From: Candidatus Methylaffinis lahnbergensis
GTDB taxonomy: Bacteria; Pseudomonadota; Alphaproteobacteria; Rhizobiales; Beijerinckiaceae
DNA length: 39,058 nucleotides
Reading direction: 5' to 3'
Assembly: GCA_002890675.1 (NCBI GenBank)
Contig: PEFW01000026.1
Coordinates: forward strand, 1 to 39,058
Shown piece by piece: positions 8,194-15,844 of the stretch. Positions within the stretch are counted from its first letter, which is position 1. Each line of letters begins with the position of its first letter. The notes beneath the pieces are model-generated. The model was not told the origin of the DNA, did no database searches, and was given only the letters and a program-made list of their open reading frames with translations. Both the position numbers and the translations under genes were made by a program.

Positions 8194-8440
8194 ATGGAAG
8201 ACCCAGGACATCCCATCGGCGGAGTTGATTGTGTTCGGACGTTTCAGGAATTGGACGATTGGTTCGCGCGTGAGGTGAAGTGCCGCGAATACATCCGGCG
8301 TCTTCGTTTGCCGGCGGGAGTCGCGTGTCCCAACCGTGGCATGACCGGCGAGTCTCGGGAAATGGCCCGGCGACGGATTCGATGCCGGGCCTGCGGGTCG
8401 GCGGCGGGGTGACGGCTTCATGGACGGTTTTGCGGATCGG
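8194..8440 (+). pseudogene. IS1595-family transposase, N-terminal relic
   Basis: The frame contains FQELDDWFAREVKCREYIRR, LPAGVACPNRGM and MARRRIRCRACG. This is the N-terminal zinc-ribbon region of IS1595 transposases, which normally reads WPxGFxCPxCG ... CRACG. The second Cys of the first knuckle is Arg here (CPNRG). The frame stops at 8412, one frame over GGVTASWTVL matches the next block, and then similarity ends. The catalytic domain is absent, so this is a dead fragment. Confidence 0.65.
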
Positions 8441-8459
8441 CGGTGAGCGGAGAACTTTT

Positions 8460-8651
8460 ATGTCGCCTTTACGTCTTCAAAATCCGCCGCCAAATTCGTC
8501 TTGGTGGCGCCGGTATTGGGACAGCTTCAAAAGCAATTTTCCTAATCGGTCCGGCGAGCAGGCCCGTTCGTTAGCTTTTGTTTTGCTAGCCTTTGTCTCG
8601 CTCTTTCTTTTGGCTCGGATCTTTTTTGCCTACTTCGGCCTTCCAGATTAA
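8460..8651 (+). CDS. small single-helix membrane protein, hypothetical
   Basis: This short frame of 63 codons starts with ATG at 8460, preceded by GGAGAA at a suitable distance. The product has a polar, Pro/Trp/Arg-rich N-terminus (SSWWRRYWDSFKSNF) and one strongly hydrophobic helix at the C-terminal end (SLAFVLLAFVSLFLLARIFF). By the positive-inside rule the N-terminus should be cytoplasmic. I know no family for it. It lies between an IS1595 relic and an IS110 relic, so it may be a remnant of a larger gene or a passenger. Confidence 0.4.
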   Translation: MSPLRLQNPPPNSSWWRRYWDSFKSNFPNRSGEQARSLAFVLLAFVSLFLLARIFFAYFGLPD

Positions 8652-9138
8652 CGCGGCCAGCGCCCCAGTAGCGCACGGCTCGCGCGCCATGGATCAGGTA
8701 CTTCCGAAGATAGCGATTGCGGCGCTTGGCTCAGTCGAGCAGGCGCGGCTTGCCGCCGGTCGTCATCTGCCGTGGCGTCAATCCGAGCCACGCCGCCATG
8801 TCCCGCCCGCGCCTGAAAGCCCATGCGTTTCCGACAGCGGCCGCGAGCGCCGTTGCGTTAATTGTCCCGATCCCCAGGATCGTCGTCAGGCGCCGCACGG
8901 CCTCGTCGTTCCGCGCCATCCGGACGAACTCTGCGTCAAAGGCCGCAATGCGCTCATCGAGCACACGCCATTCGGTCCGCGGATCTTCAACATGAGACGG
9001 ACTTCGTGCCCCGGGGCGGCGAACAACCGGCCCAGATGATGCGCGCCGACGCCTCAGAACAACCCGGCTCGACGTGTCCAAACCCGCCAAACTGCAGGAG
9101 TTCTTGCCAAGATCAATTCCAATGATGAAGATGTCCAT
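8652..9138 (-). pseudogene. IS110-family transposase with internal deletions
   Basis: The minus-strand frame starts MDIFIIGIDLGKNSCSLAGL, the RuvC-like DEDD N-terminus of IS110 transposases. It then jumps through fragments (AHHLGRLFAA, HEVRLM) in other frames to the C-terminal transposase domain RMARNDEAVRRLTTILGIGT, FRRGRDMAAWLGLTPRQ and TTGGKPRLL. After a further shift comes RRNRYLRKYLIHGARA. Most of the linker between the two domains, with several catalytic acidic residues, is missing. The element is inactive. A/T-rich sequence at 9180-9300 is probably its 5' flank. Confidence 0.85.
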
Positions 9139-9304
9139 CGGCCTGTTCCTCTCTATCTAACCATCCAGGATCCTAAAGGATCGCGGCGAGAGGGCGGGCC
9201 ATCCCATAATCACAAATGATTCATCAGATTCAACTTCTTTTCGGACGGACACTCAGAAACAGAAAAACGCACAAAAGAAAGAGCCTCTTGCATCATTCTC
9301 ATTT

Positions 9305-9937
9305 TTAAGCCAAACCCTTGCTCCCGGCCGACATCAAGCGTTCAAGTTCAGCCAAAAAACGCTCGGCGGCGAGCCCTGGCGCCCAGGGTTCCCAGGCATT
9401 GCCGCCGTAGATGTCCAGCAAGGGGTCGGCTAGAAGCGCGTTGTCGGGAATTCGCAAGGTATTGCGGACTTCGCCCCGCGTCCAGCCGGCGACATGGACC
9501 GCCTCGGAGGCGGCGGCCACGCGGTCGGCTAGCTTATGTGCCTTTCGTTCCCCGGGCGTCCAGGGCGGCAAACCATAGCGGATGGCGACGGCGTTTTCTA
9601 ACCGCGTGGTGAGTGTCCGGAAGGCCTCGCCAAGGAACGGCTTTACGACGGAAATGCAATCGAAGCCGAGCAGGCCTTCGTCGGCGTCATGGAGCAATTC
9701 GCGCAGCTCCACCAGGGCATTCGAGGCGCCCTGAAAGCGGCGCCGGTGCAAAGCAAGAACCAGAAGCGAGTGCTGCGCCACCGGCAGCGGCAAGGGCCAT
9801 GCGGAGTGGCCGCCCCAACGATAGGTCCGGGCAAGGCCCAAGGCGAGGTCCTTATCTTCCCAATCGAACGGCGTCGGGTTCAAGAGATCGAGCCGTTTGC
9901 CGGAAGGCAAACGGACCCACGCCCGGGCGTCACTCAT
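9305..9937 (-). CDS. HD-domain phosphohydrolase
   Basis: HD-superfamily proteins of this type hydrolyse phosphate esters, often nucleotides, using a metal held by His/Asp residues. The 210-residue product has His56 in VAQHSLLVL and the His83-Asp84 pair in LLHDADEGLLG, in the order and spacing expected for an HD hydrolase. ATG at 9937 overlaps the stop of tag by four bases (ATGA), which strongly supports this start over longer in-frame options. It is the last gene of a minus-strand operon ygfZ-tag-HD. A role in nucleotide clean-up would suit a neighbour of a DNA repair enzyme, but that is inference. Confidence 0.8.
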   Translation of the reverse strand: MSDARAWVRLPSGKRLDLLNPTPFDWEDKDLALGLARTYRWGGHSAWPLPLPVAQHSLLVLALHRRRFQGASNALVELRELLHDADEGLLGFDCISVVKPFLGEAFRTLTTRLENAVAIRYGLPPWTPGERKAHKLADRVAAASEAVHVAGWTRGEVRNTLRIPDNALLADPLLDIYGGNAWEPWAPGLAAERFLAELERLMSAGSKGLA

Positions 9938-10545
9938 CGCGATCCGCATTTGGCATGCCGCCAGCAGGTGACGAGGTGGTCGTTCACCATGCCGGTCGCC
10001 TGACAAAAGGCGTAGACGACGGTCGGGCCGCAGAAATTGAAACCCTTGCCTTTTAAATCCTTGGCTATCTTCATCGAGAGCGGGGTTTGCGCTGGGATTT
10101 TGGTCACGTCGCGATAATTGTTCTGGATCGTCCGGCCGTCGAAAAAGCCCCAGAGGTAATTGGAAAAGCCTTCGCCCTCTTGAATTTTCAGCCACGCGCG
10201 GGCGGAGCTAACGGTGCTTTCGATTTTCGCGCGGTTACGGACAATGCCGGAATCTTGCATCAAGGCATCGACCTTCGCGCTATCGTAGCGCGCGATCTTT
10301 TCCGGATCGAATTGATCGAAGGCGGCGCGAAACGCCTCGCGCTTGCGCAATATCGTGATCCAGGACAGCCCGGCCTGAAACCCGTCAAGAATGAGCTTTT
10401 CATAGAGCGCCCGGTCGTCGCGCTCCGGCACGCCCCATTCCTCGTCATGATACGCAAGGTAGAGGGGGTCGTCGCCGGGCCATGGGCAGCGTGTTTTGCC
10501 GTCGAGGTGAGACGGCGGCAAATCCAAGGGCGGGCGTTCCCGCAT
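9934..10545 (-). CDS. tag: DNA-3-methyladenine glycosylase I
   Basis: Tag removes 3-methyladenine from alkylated DNA, starting base-excision repair. The protein (203 residues from the ATG at 10545) shows the Tag zinc ligands: Cys20 in TRCPWPG and His33 in YHDEEWG near the N-terminus, and His and Cys in NDHLVTCW near the C-terminus. The core blocks FQAGLSWITILRKREAFR and FNFCGPTVVYAFCQATGMVN are also typical. The start is chosen because GAGGGG lies just upstream and it clears the ygfZ stop by ten bases; an in-frame GTG/ATG further up would overlap ygfZ. The HD gene follows with a four-base overlap. Confidence 0.94.
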   Translation of the reverse strand: MRERPPLDLPPSHLDGKTRCPWPGDDPLYLAYHDEEWGVPERDDRALYEKLILDGFQAGLSWITILRKREAFRAAFDQFDPEKIARYDSAKVDALMQDSGIVRNRAKIESTVSSARAWLKIQEGEGFSNYLWGFFDGRTIQNNYRDVTKIPAQTPLSMKIAKDLKGKGFNFCGPTVVYAFCQATGMVNDHLVTCWRHAKCGSR

Positions 10546-10555
10546 CAATGACCCC

Positions 10556-11395
10556 TCAGCCTGGCAAGGTAATATCGACCGCCACATCCCCGGCCTTCAG
10601 CGCAACACCTGCGGCCCGTGCTTCCTTAAGCCGGTCGAGCCGCACCATCGCGAGCCCGTTGTCACCCGACACCGAGCCGGCCTGGCCGATGTTCGTTTCA
10701 CCCGCCATGATTTGCGTGCCTTGCCCGGGAGCCGGGCCATCGAAATGGATTTTTACGATACGCTTTCTTGCCGAATTGCGGTAATGAACGCGGGCGACAA
10801 CCTCCTGACCGACATAGCAGCCCTTCTTGAAGTCGACGCCGTTCATTAAGTCGAGGTTGACGTCATGCACGAATGCATTTCCATGGACAAAATCGACGCC
10901 GCCTTTCGGCACGCCTTGCGCGATGCGGTGCGCCTCGTAGCGCGACGCATCCGCGCAATCGAGCTTTGCCAAGGCCGCGCGGGGCGCAATGATTCGCAGG
11001 CCCATATGAGCCGAACGCGTGTCCCGGTAGATTAAGCCCTCAAGCCCCGCTGCCGCCTCGCCGCCATAAATCGCCGCGACGGCAAAATCATTTGATTTAT
11101 CCTCGATCGCGATGTTGGCCCGCATCTTGTGTAAATTCAGCCGCTTGACGAGATCGGCGGTCTGTTCGCCGGAGCAATCGATCAGATAGCCCGCATCCGA
11201 TCCCCACGGCAGCGGAACGACGAAGAAATCGAACAGCAACTTGCCTTGCGGCGTCAAAAGCCCGGCATAGCGCCCTTCCCCCTTGGGAATATTAAGCACG
11301 CTATTGGTGATGAGCCTTTGGAGAAAACCCGTCGCCTCGGCGCCCCCCACTTCGATGATGCCGCGATCGCCCAGCAGACATACCAGCTCGTCCAT
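10556..11395 (-). CDS. ygfZ: folate-binding protein YgfZ (Fe-S cluster maintenance)
   Basis: YgfZ binds tetrahydrofolate and helps to make or repair some Fe-S enzymes. The 279-residue protein has the aminomethyltransferase-like fold and the signature KKGCYVGQE near residue 190, whose Cys is essential in studied members. The N-terminal segment (GFLQRLITNSVLNIPKG, YAGLLTPQGKLLFDF) and the C-terminal barrel are also typical. It is the first gene of the minus-strand operon with tag and the HD gene, and it diverges from pyrC across 76 bases that must hold both promoters. Confidence 0.92.
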   Translation of the reverse strand: MDELVCLLGDRGIIEVGGAEATGFLQRLITNSVLNIPKGEGRYAGLLTPQGKLLFDFFVVPLPWGSDAGYLIDCSGEQTADLVKRLNLHKMRANIAIEDKSNDFAVAAIYGGEAAAGLEGLIYRDTRSAHMGLRIIAPRAALAKLDCADASRYEAHRIAQGVPKGGVDFVHGNAFVHDVNLDLMNGVDFKKGCYVGQEVVARVHYRNSARKRIVKIHFDGPAPGQGTQIMAGETNIGQAGSVSGDNGLAMVRLDRLKEARAAGVALKAGDVAVDITLPG

Positions 11396-11471
11396 TCAAA
11401 TCCTCGACTTTCACTCTTCCTATTTGTAGATAATCCGCCAATGACGAGACGCAAGTTGTTTTCGCTTTGCA

Positions 11472-12800
11472 ATGGATGAGCGAGTGCCCCAAAATTTCGA
11501 CATGATCTTGAAGGGCGGCACGGTCGCCGATCGTGCCGGGGAAAGCGCGCGCGACATCGGAATCTCTGGCGGGAAAATCATGGAGACCGGCGATCTCTTT
11601 AGCGCCAGCGCCGGAGAAACAATCGACGCCACCGGTCTCCATATTTTGCCGGGCGTGATCGACACCCAAGTGCATTTCCGCGAGCCTGGCCTCACCCACA
11701 AGGAGGATCTCGAGACCGGCTCCCGTGCGGCTGTTCTTGGGGGCGTTACCGCGGTTTTCGAAATGCCCAACACCAATCCCTCGACCACAAGCTCCGCGGC
11801 GCTCGCCGATAAAATGGCGCGCGCTAAAGGCCGCATGCATTGCGATTACGCGTTTTGGGTTGGCGGCACGGCGGATAATTGGCGCGATATTCCAGAGCTC
11901 GAACGCCTGCCGGGCGCCGTTGGAATCAAGGTGTTCATGGGGTCTTCGACAGGTTCGCTCCTCGTCGCGGACGATGCCGAGATCGCCGCCATCCTTGGGC
12001 AGACTAGAAGGCGCGCAGCGTTCCACAGCGAGGACGAGTTTCGCCTCAACGACCGCAAGGATTTCCGGGTGACAGATGACCCCTCGTCGCATCCCGTCTG
12101 GCGCGACGAAACCGTGGCGTTGCGCGCGACCGGGCGCCTCCTGCGCATCGCGCGGGAACAGCGCGCGTTGATCCATGTGCTGCATGTGTCTTGCGGCGAG
12201 GAAATGGATTTATTGGCGGCGCAAAAGGATATCGCGAGCGTCGAGGTGACGCCGCATCATTTGACTTTTGAGGCGCAGGACTATGCGTGGCTCGGCACGA
12301 AATTGCAGATGAATCCGCCTATCCGAGACAAAAGCCATCGCGAACGCCTCTGGTTTGCAGTGGCGCAAGGCATCGCCGATATTTTTGGGTCCGATCATGC
12401 GCCGCATACGCTTGCGGAGAAGGCAAGGCCCTATCCGCAAAGCCCTTCCGGCATGACCGGCGTGCAGACGCTTGTCCCGGTCATGCTCGATCATGTGAAC
12501 AAGGGGCGCCTTAGCCTCATGCGCCTCATCGACATGACGAGCGCCGGTCCCGCGCGGCTTTTTGGGATAGCGGGCAAGGGCCGGATCGCGGCGGGGTATG
12601 ACGCCGATTTCACGATCGTCGATATGAAGCGGCGCGTAACCATTCAAAATCGGTGGATCGCCTCGCGTTGCGGCTGGACCCCTTATGACGGCAAGGACGT
12701 CTTGGGCTGGCCCGTCGGCACCATCGTTCGCGGCCGGTGCGTCATGTGGGAGGGCGAGCTCACCATGCCGGGGCAAGGCCAGCCGGTGCGCTTCGGCTAG
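11472..12800 (+). CDS. pyrC: dihydroorotase (cyclic amidohydrolase)
   Basis: Dihydroorotase closes carbamoyl-aspartate to dihydroorotate in pyrimidine synthesis. The 442-residue protein has the class I features: DTQVHFREPGLTHKEDL near residue 65, the lysine region GIKVFMGSS, metal-binding His in AFHSED and LHVSC, and the catalytic Asp in FGSDHAPHT. The first His of the usual HxH metal pair is Gln (QVH). I believe this occurs in a rhizobial branch of the family, but it makes full activity less certain, and an allantoinase- or hydantoinase-like role is the main alternative. ATG at 11472 is preceded only by a weak ribosome site. The gene is divergent from ygfZ and convergent with the hydrolase at 12828. 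Confidence 0.87.
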   Translation: MDERVPQNFDMILKGGTVADRAGESARDIGISGGKIMETGDLFSASAGETIDATGLHILPGVIDTQVHFREPGLTHKEDLETGSRAAVLGGVTAVFEMPNTNPSTTSSAALADKMARAKGRMHCDYAFWVGGTADNWRDIPELERLPGAVGIKVFMGSSTGSLLVADDAEIAAILGQTRRRAAFHSEDEFRLNDRKDFRVTDDPSSHPVWRDETVALRATGRLLRIAREQRALIHVLHVSCGEEMDLLAAQKDIASVEVTPHHLTFEAQDYAWLGTKLQMNPPIRDKSHRERLWFAVAQGIADIFGSDHAPHTLAEKARPYPQSPSGMTGVQTLVPVMLDHVNKGRLSLMRLIDMTSAGPARLFGIAGKGRIAAGYDADFTIVDMKRRVTIQNRWIASRCGWTPYDGKDVLGWPVGTIVRGRCVMWEGELTMPGQGQPVRFG

Positions 12801-12827
12801 GTTTTGTGACGGTGGACTTGGGCGACA

Positions 12828-13391
12828 TCACAGCGCCTTTAGAAATGAGGCGAAGCGCATGACGCCTTCCGGCCAGGGGCCGTGTCCGCTTTCGCTGTTG
12901 ATGTGGCCTGAAAATCCCGCGTCGACCAGCTCCGCGCCAAGCGCGCGCGCCAAATCCTCGCTGTCGGCAAAAGAGGAAAAATGATCGTCGCGGCTCGCGA
13001 TCACTAGGGAAGGGAAAGGAAGCGGTTTTCCGGGCACGGTCAAGAACGCGGGGTCGAGCGCGTCGAGCCCGGCAAGAACCTTGGCAGAGGGCGGGGCGAC
13101 CAGAAAGGCGCCCTTGACCTTTCCGCTGCTTACTCCTTTTGCCAGAAACGGCGCGGCATGCACGGCCGCGAGCACGCCGAGACTATGAGCGACCAGAATG
13201 ACCGGGCGCGCCGCACGCTCCACTTCCTCGACGATGCGGTCCCGCCAGGTATCAAGCTCCGGCTTCTCCCAATCCGCCTGAACGACGCGGCGCACGGCCG
13301 GGATTTTGGCTTCCCAGCGGCTCTGCCAATGGTCCGGTCCAGACCCGCCGAGCCCCGGAATGACGAGAATATCGGCCTCGGATGCACGCAT
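12828..13391 (-). CDS. RBBP9/YdeN-type alpha/beta hydrolase
   Basis: This family consists of small serine hydrolases of mostly unknown substrate. The 187-residue protein begins with the beta-strand and oxyanion segment ILVIPGLGGSGPDHWQSRW. Its nucleophile is Ser70 in VAHSLGVL, the acid lies in the SRDDHFSS region and the His in SGHINSESGHG, which completes the triad. ATG at 13391 is favoured because family homology starts there. A TTG at 13466 overlapping the purB stop by four bases would add 25 Arg-rich residues and cannot be ruled out. It is downstream of purB on the same strand and probably co-transcribed. Confidence 0.85.
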   Translation of the reverse strand: MRASEADILVIPGLGGSGPDHWQSRWEAKIPAVRRVVQADWEKPELDTWRDRIVEEVERAARPVILVAHSLGVLAAVHAAPFLAKGVSSGKVKGAFLVAPPSAKVLAGLDALDPAFLTVPGKPLPFPSLVIASRDDHFSSFADSEDLARALGAELVDAGFSGHINSESGHGPWPEGVMRFASFLKAL

Positions 13392-13462
13392 CGAAAAAGC
13401 CCGCCTGCGTCGTTTAAGTGGAACCCGCGGCCGCGATCGCGGTACCCCCATGGACACGATCT

Positions 13463-14770
13463 TCAACTCTCGCCGAAGACGCGCTTAAAGATGAAATCGA
13501 TATTCTTCAAATGATATCCGAGGTCAAAGAACTCTTCGAGTTCGGCATCGCTTAGCACCATGCGCACGTCCTTGTCTCGTTTCAAGAGGGTCAAGAACTC
13601 CCCTTCCCCGCGCCATACCGGCATGGCGTTGCGCTGAACCAAAACATATGCCTCCTCGCGGTTCACGCCTTTTTGGGTCAGAGCGAGGAGAACCCGCTGC
13701 GAATGAACGAGGCCGCCCAGCCGATCTAGATTTTTTTTCATGTTGGCGGGATAGACGATGAGCTTGTCAATCACTTCTGTAAGACGCGCAAGCGCGAAAT
13801 CGAGGGTGATCGTCGCGTCCGGCGCGATCATCCGCTCGACGGACGAATGCGAAATATCGCGCTCGTGCCAAAGCGCGACGTTCTCCATGGCCGGCATCGC
13901 CATGCCGCGCACGAGCCGGGCGAGCCCCGTCACGTTTTCGCTCAGCACCGGATTGCGCTTGTGCGGCATGGCGGACGAGCCCTTCTGACCTTCCGAAAAA
14001 AACTCCTCTGCTTCCAGCACTTCGGTTCGTTGCAAATGGCGGATCTCGGTTGCAAGCCGCTCCATCGAGGACGCAATGACGGCAAGCGTTGCGAAGAACA
14101 TGGCGTGGCGATCGCGCGGAATGATTTGCGTCGAGGCGGGTTCGACCGCAAGCCCGAGTTTTGCCGCGACGTGGGCCTCAACGCGGGGATCGATGTTCGC
14201 ATAAGTGCCGACGGCGCCGGAAATCGCGCAGGTCGCGATTTCTTTCCTTGCATTCACCAAACGCTCCCGGGTGCGTAAGAATTCGGCGTAGGCTTGCGCG
14301 AGTTTTAGCCCAAAAGTCATTGGCTCGGCGTGGATGCCATGCGAGCGGCCGATCATGGGCGTGAGCTTGTGCTCGAACGCGCGGCGCTTTAAGGCGGCAA
14401 GCAAGGCGTCGATGTCGGCCAGAAGAATGTCCGAGGCGCGCGTGAGTTGGACGGCCAAACAAGTGTCGAGCACGTCGGACGACGTCATGCCTTGATGCAC
14501 AAACCGCGCCTCGGGACCAATGAATTCGGCGAGGTGAGTCAAGAAGGCGACGACATCATGTTGCGTGACATTTTCGATCGCGTCGATCCGCGCCGCGTCA
14601 AACGTTACATGGCCGGCTTTTTCCCAGATCGCCCTGGCGGCCTGCTTCGGGATGACGCCGATTTCGGCCAGCGCGTCGCAGGCAAAAGCCTCGATTTCGA
14701 ACCAGATGCGAAATCGTGTTTGCGCCTCCCATATGGCGGACATTTCAGGCCGGGAATAGCGCGGGATCAT
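13463..14770 (-). CDS. purB: adenylosuccinate lyase
   Basis: PurB cleaves adenylosuccinate to AMP and SAICAR to AICAR, two steps of purine synthesis, with release of fumarate. The 435-residue length is normal. The fumarase/aspartase superfamily signature GSSAMPHKRNP holds the catalytic Ser loop, and the histidine segments TQHDVVAFL and GRSHGIHAEPMTFG are both present. The N-terminus MIPRYSRPEMSAIW is the family's own, which fixes the ATG at 14770. An alpha/beta hydrolase gene follows on the same strand. Upstream, at 14805, begins a repeat-bounded insertion that may have separated purB from its original neighbour. Confidence 0.97.
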   Translation of the reverse strand: MIPRYSRPEMSAIWEAQTRFRIWFEIEAFACDALAEIGVIPKQAARAIWEKAGHVTFDAARIDAIENVTQHDVVAFLTHLAEFIGPEARFVHQGMTSSDVLDTCLAVQLTRASDILLADIDALLAALKRRAFEHKLTPMIGRSHGIHAEPMTFGLKLAQAYAEFLRTRERLVNARKEIATCAISGAVGTYANIDPRVEAHVAAKLGLAVEPASTQIIPRDRHAMFFATLAVIASSMERLATEIRHLQRTEVLEAEEFFSEGQKGSSAMPHKRNPVLSENVTGLARLVRGMAMPAMENVALWHERDISHSSVERMIAPDATITLDFALARLTEVIDKLIVYPANMKKNLDRLGGLVHSQRVLLALTQKGVNREEAYVLVQRNAMPVWRGEGEFLTLLKRDKDVRMVLSDAELEEFFDLGYHLKNIDFIFKRVFGES

Positions 14771-14877
14771 TCAGGGACTCTTTGTCAAAGGCGCGTGCAG
14801 CGTGGGTAGTGTGTCACTTTGAGTTTCGCCAATGGATTGCGGACATTGTGGCCTTACGAGCTGTCCGCACAATTCGT

Positions 14878-15696
14878 CTATGGGCGTTTATAGGTGTCGA
14901 AGATGCTGGTGGCCGTCGACAATATGCTCTGCTGCAAAGAAAACTTCTCTGCCATCGCCGGACCAATAGCTGGGTTCTTCGTAAGCTCATTAAAAACCCG
15001 CTCCGCCTCGTCCCAAGTGATGCCGTAGTTTAAAAAACTCCCGCCATCAATAATCTGCTGCTGGGTTAAGCTGCCTGATCGCAGTAGAAAATATCGAAAA
15101 TATATTGTCCACCCCGGCCTGAAGCGCACAGAGACAATCTTCCCTATCTGGATCGTGGCTTCATTTTCGAAGTCGTATTCCCCGCTTTCGAAGTTAGAGT
15201 AAGTTTTCTTGTAATTAAACGGTTCTTCCCCGACTTTAGGGACACTTTTTATCGTCTCCTTATAGTACTTACTCAAAATTATGAATAGCCGGTGCGGCAA
15301 CTTGTTTATGGCGTGCTGCTCCAATAGCGTGCGTGGTTCCGATATATCTGGGCGATTTGGGAATTCAGCTAATTCCTCGATCTCAGATTGAAGACTTGAT
15401 AATGCTTCTTCCTTCTGTTGCACCGTTACGGGTGGTAATTGGTTGATATACAGACCGGCAGTTACACCGCCCGACTGGCCGCTAGACGCAGCATTACCAC
15501 TCTGGTTAGTGGTTCCCGGCGGCTGCTTTTCAGATGGAACCTCCGACGGTTCTTGCCAAAGAAAGTAGAGTATTAACCCAGCCACGAGGACAACAAGGAA
15601 CGTAATAATGCCCTTGGGGAAGGTCGGCAGACTCCGAACAAATTCGATTCCACCCGGCACATCGATCATGGCGAGCCTTATTTCCTTGACGGTCAT
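14878..15696 (-). CDS. membrane-anchored protein of unknown function
   Basis: I do not recognise this 272-residue protein. A short cytoplasmic N-terminus (to about residue 28) leads into one transmembrane helix, GIITFLVVLVAGLILYFLW. A Pro/Ser/Gly/Gln-rich linker to about residue 85 follows, and then a folded domain with many aromatic and charged residues (LFIILSKYYKETIKS, IVSVRFRPGWTIYFRYFLL). It should be an inner-membrane protein with a periplasmic domain. Its base composition is clearly lower in GC than the genes around it, and it lies between inverted repeats, so it was probably acquired. The ATG at 15696 gives the helix in the normal place. An inverted repeat (CCGTGCT ... AGCACGG) at 15714-15735 lies in its upstream region. 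Confidence 0.7.
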   Translation of the reverse strand: MTVKEIRLAMIDVPGGIEFVRSLPTFPKGIITFLVVLVAGLILYFLWQEPSEVPSEKQPPGTTNQSGNAASSGQSGGVTAGLYINQLPPVTVQQKEEALSSLQSEIEELAEFPNRPDISEPRTLLEQHAINKLPHRLFIILSKYYKETIKSVPKVGEEPFNYKKTYSNFESGEYDFENEATIQIGKIVSVRFRPGWTIYFRYFLLRSGSLTQQQIIDGGSFLNYGITWDEAERVFNELTKNPAIGPAMAEKFSLQQSILSTATSIFDTYKRP

Positions 15697-15740
15697 CGCC
15701 GTTCCTGGCTGTACCGTGCTTGCGGACTAGCACGGGACCA

Positions 15741-15765
15741 GAAATTCAATCTGAGTCATTACTGC
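15741..15765 (-). repeat. right-hand end of the inverted-repeat pair
   Basis: Inward on the minus strand it reads GCAGTAATGACTCAGATTGA and continues into ATTTC. The inner 15 bases match the consensus of the other copies with one change, while the outer part has drifted. The left partner stands at 14805-14827. Confidence 0.4.
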
Positions 15766-15844
15766 GGCGTGGCATGGCGCCGTCGTGATTGTCGCGCGCC
15801 CTAACACGGGAGGGCGGGATAAGTCCACGGGCTCGCCAATGCGT

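Larger units (their letters stand above)
14805..15765. mobile_element. putative cargo unit with inverted terminal repeats
   Basis: The left end at 14805 reads GGTAGTGTGTCACTTTGAGT inward. The right end, read inward on the minus strand from 15765, contains CTCAGATTGAATTTC, which matches the inner 15 bases of the same end sequence with one difference. Close relatives of the sequence stand at 5932-5954 and 20706-20736. The 960-base interval holds a single gene of unknown function (14878-15696) and no transposase. A non-autonomous unit mobilised by a transposase elsewhere is the simplest reading. I see no clear target duplication. Confidence 0.4.

Noticed and set aside
11301..12185. 294-codon minus-strand frame opposite pyrC
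   Set aside because: Antisense shadow of the dihydroorotase; composition not protein-like.
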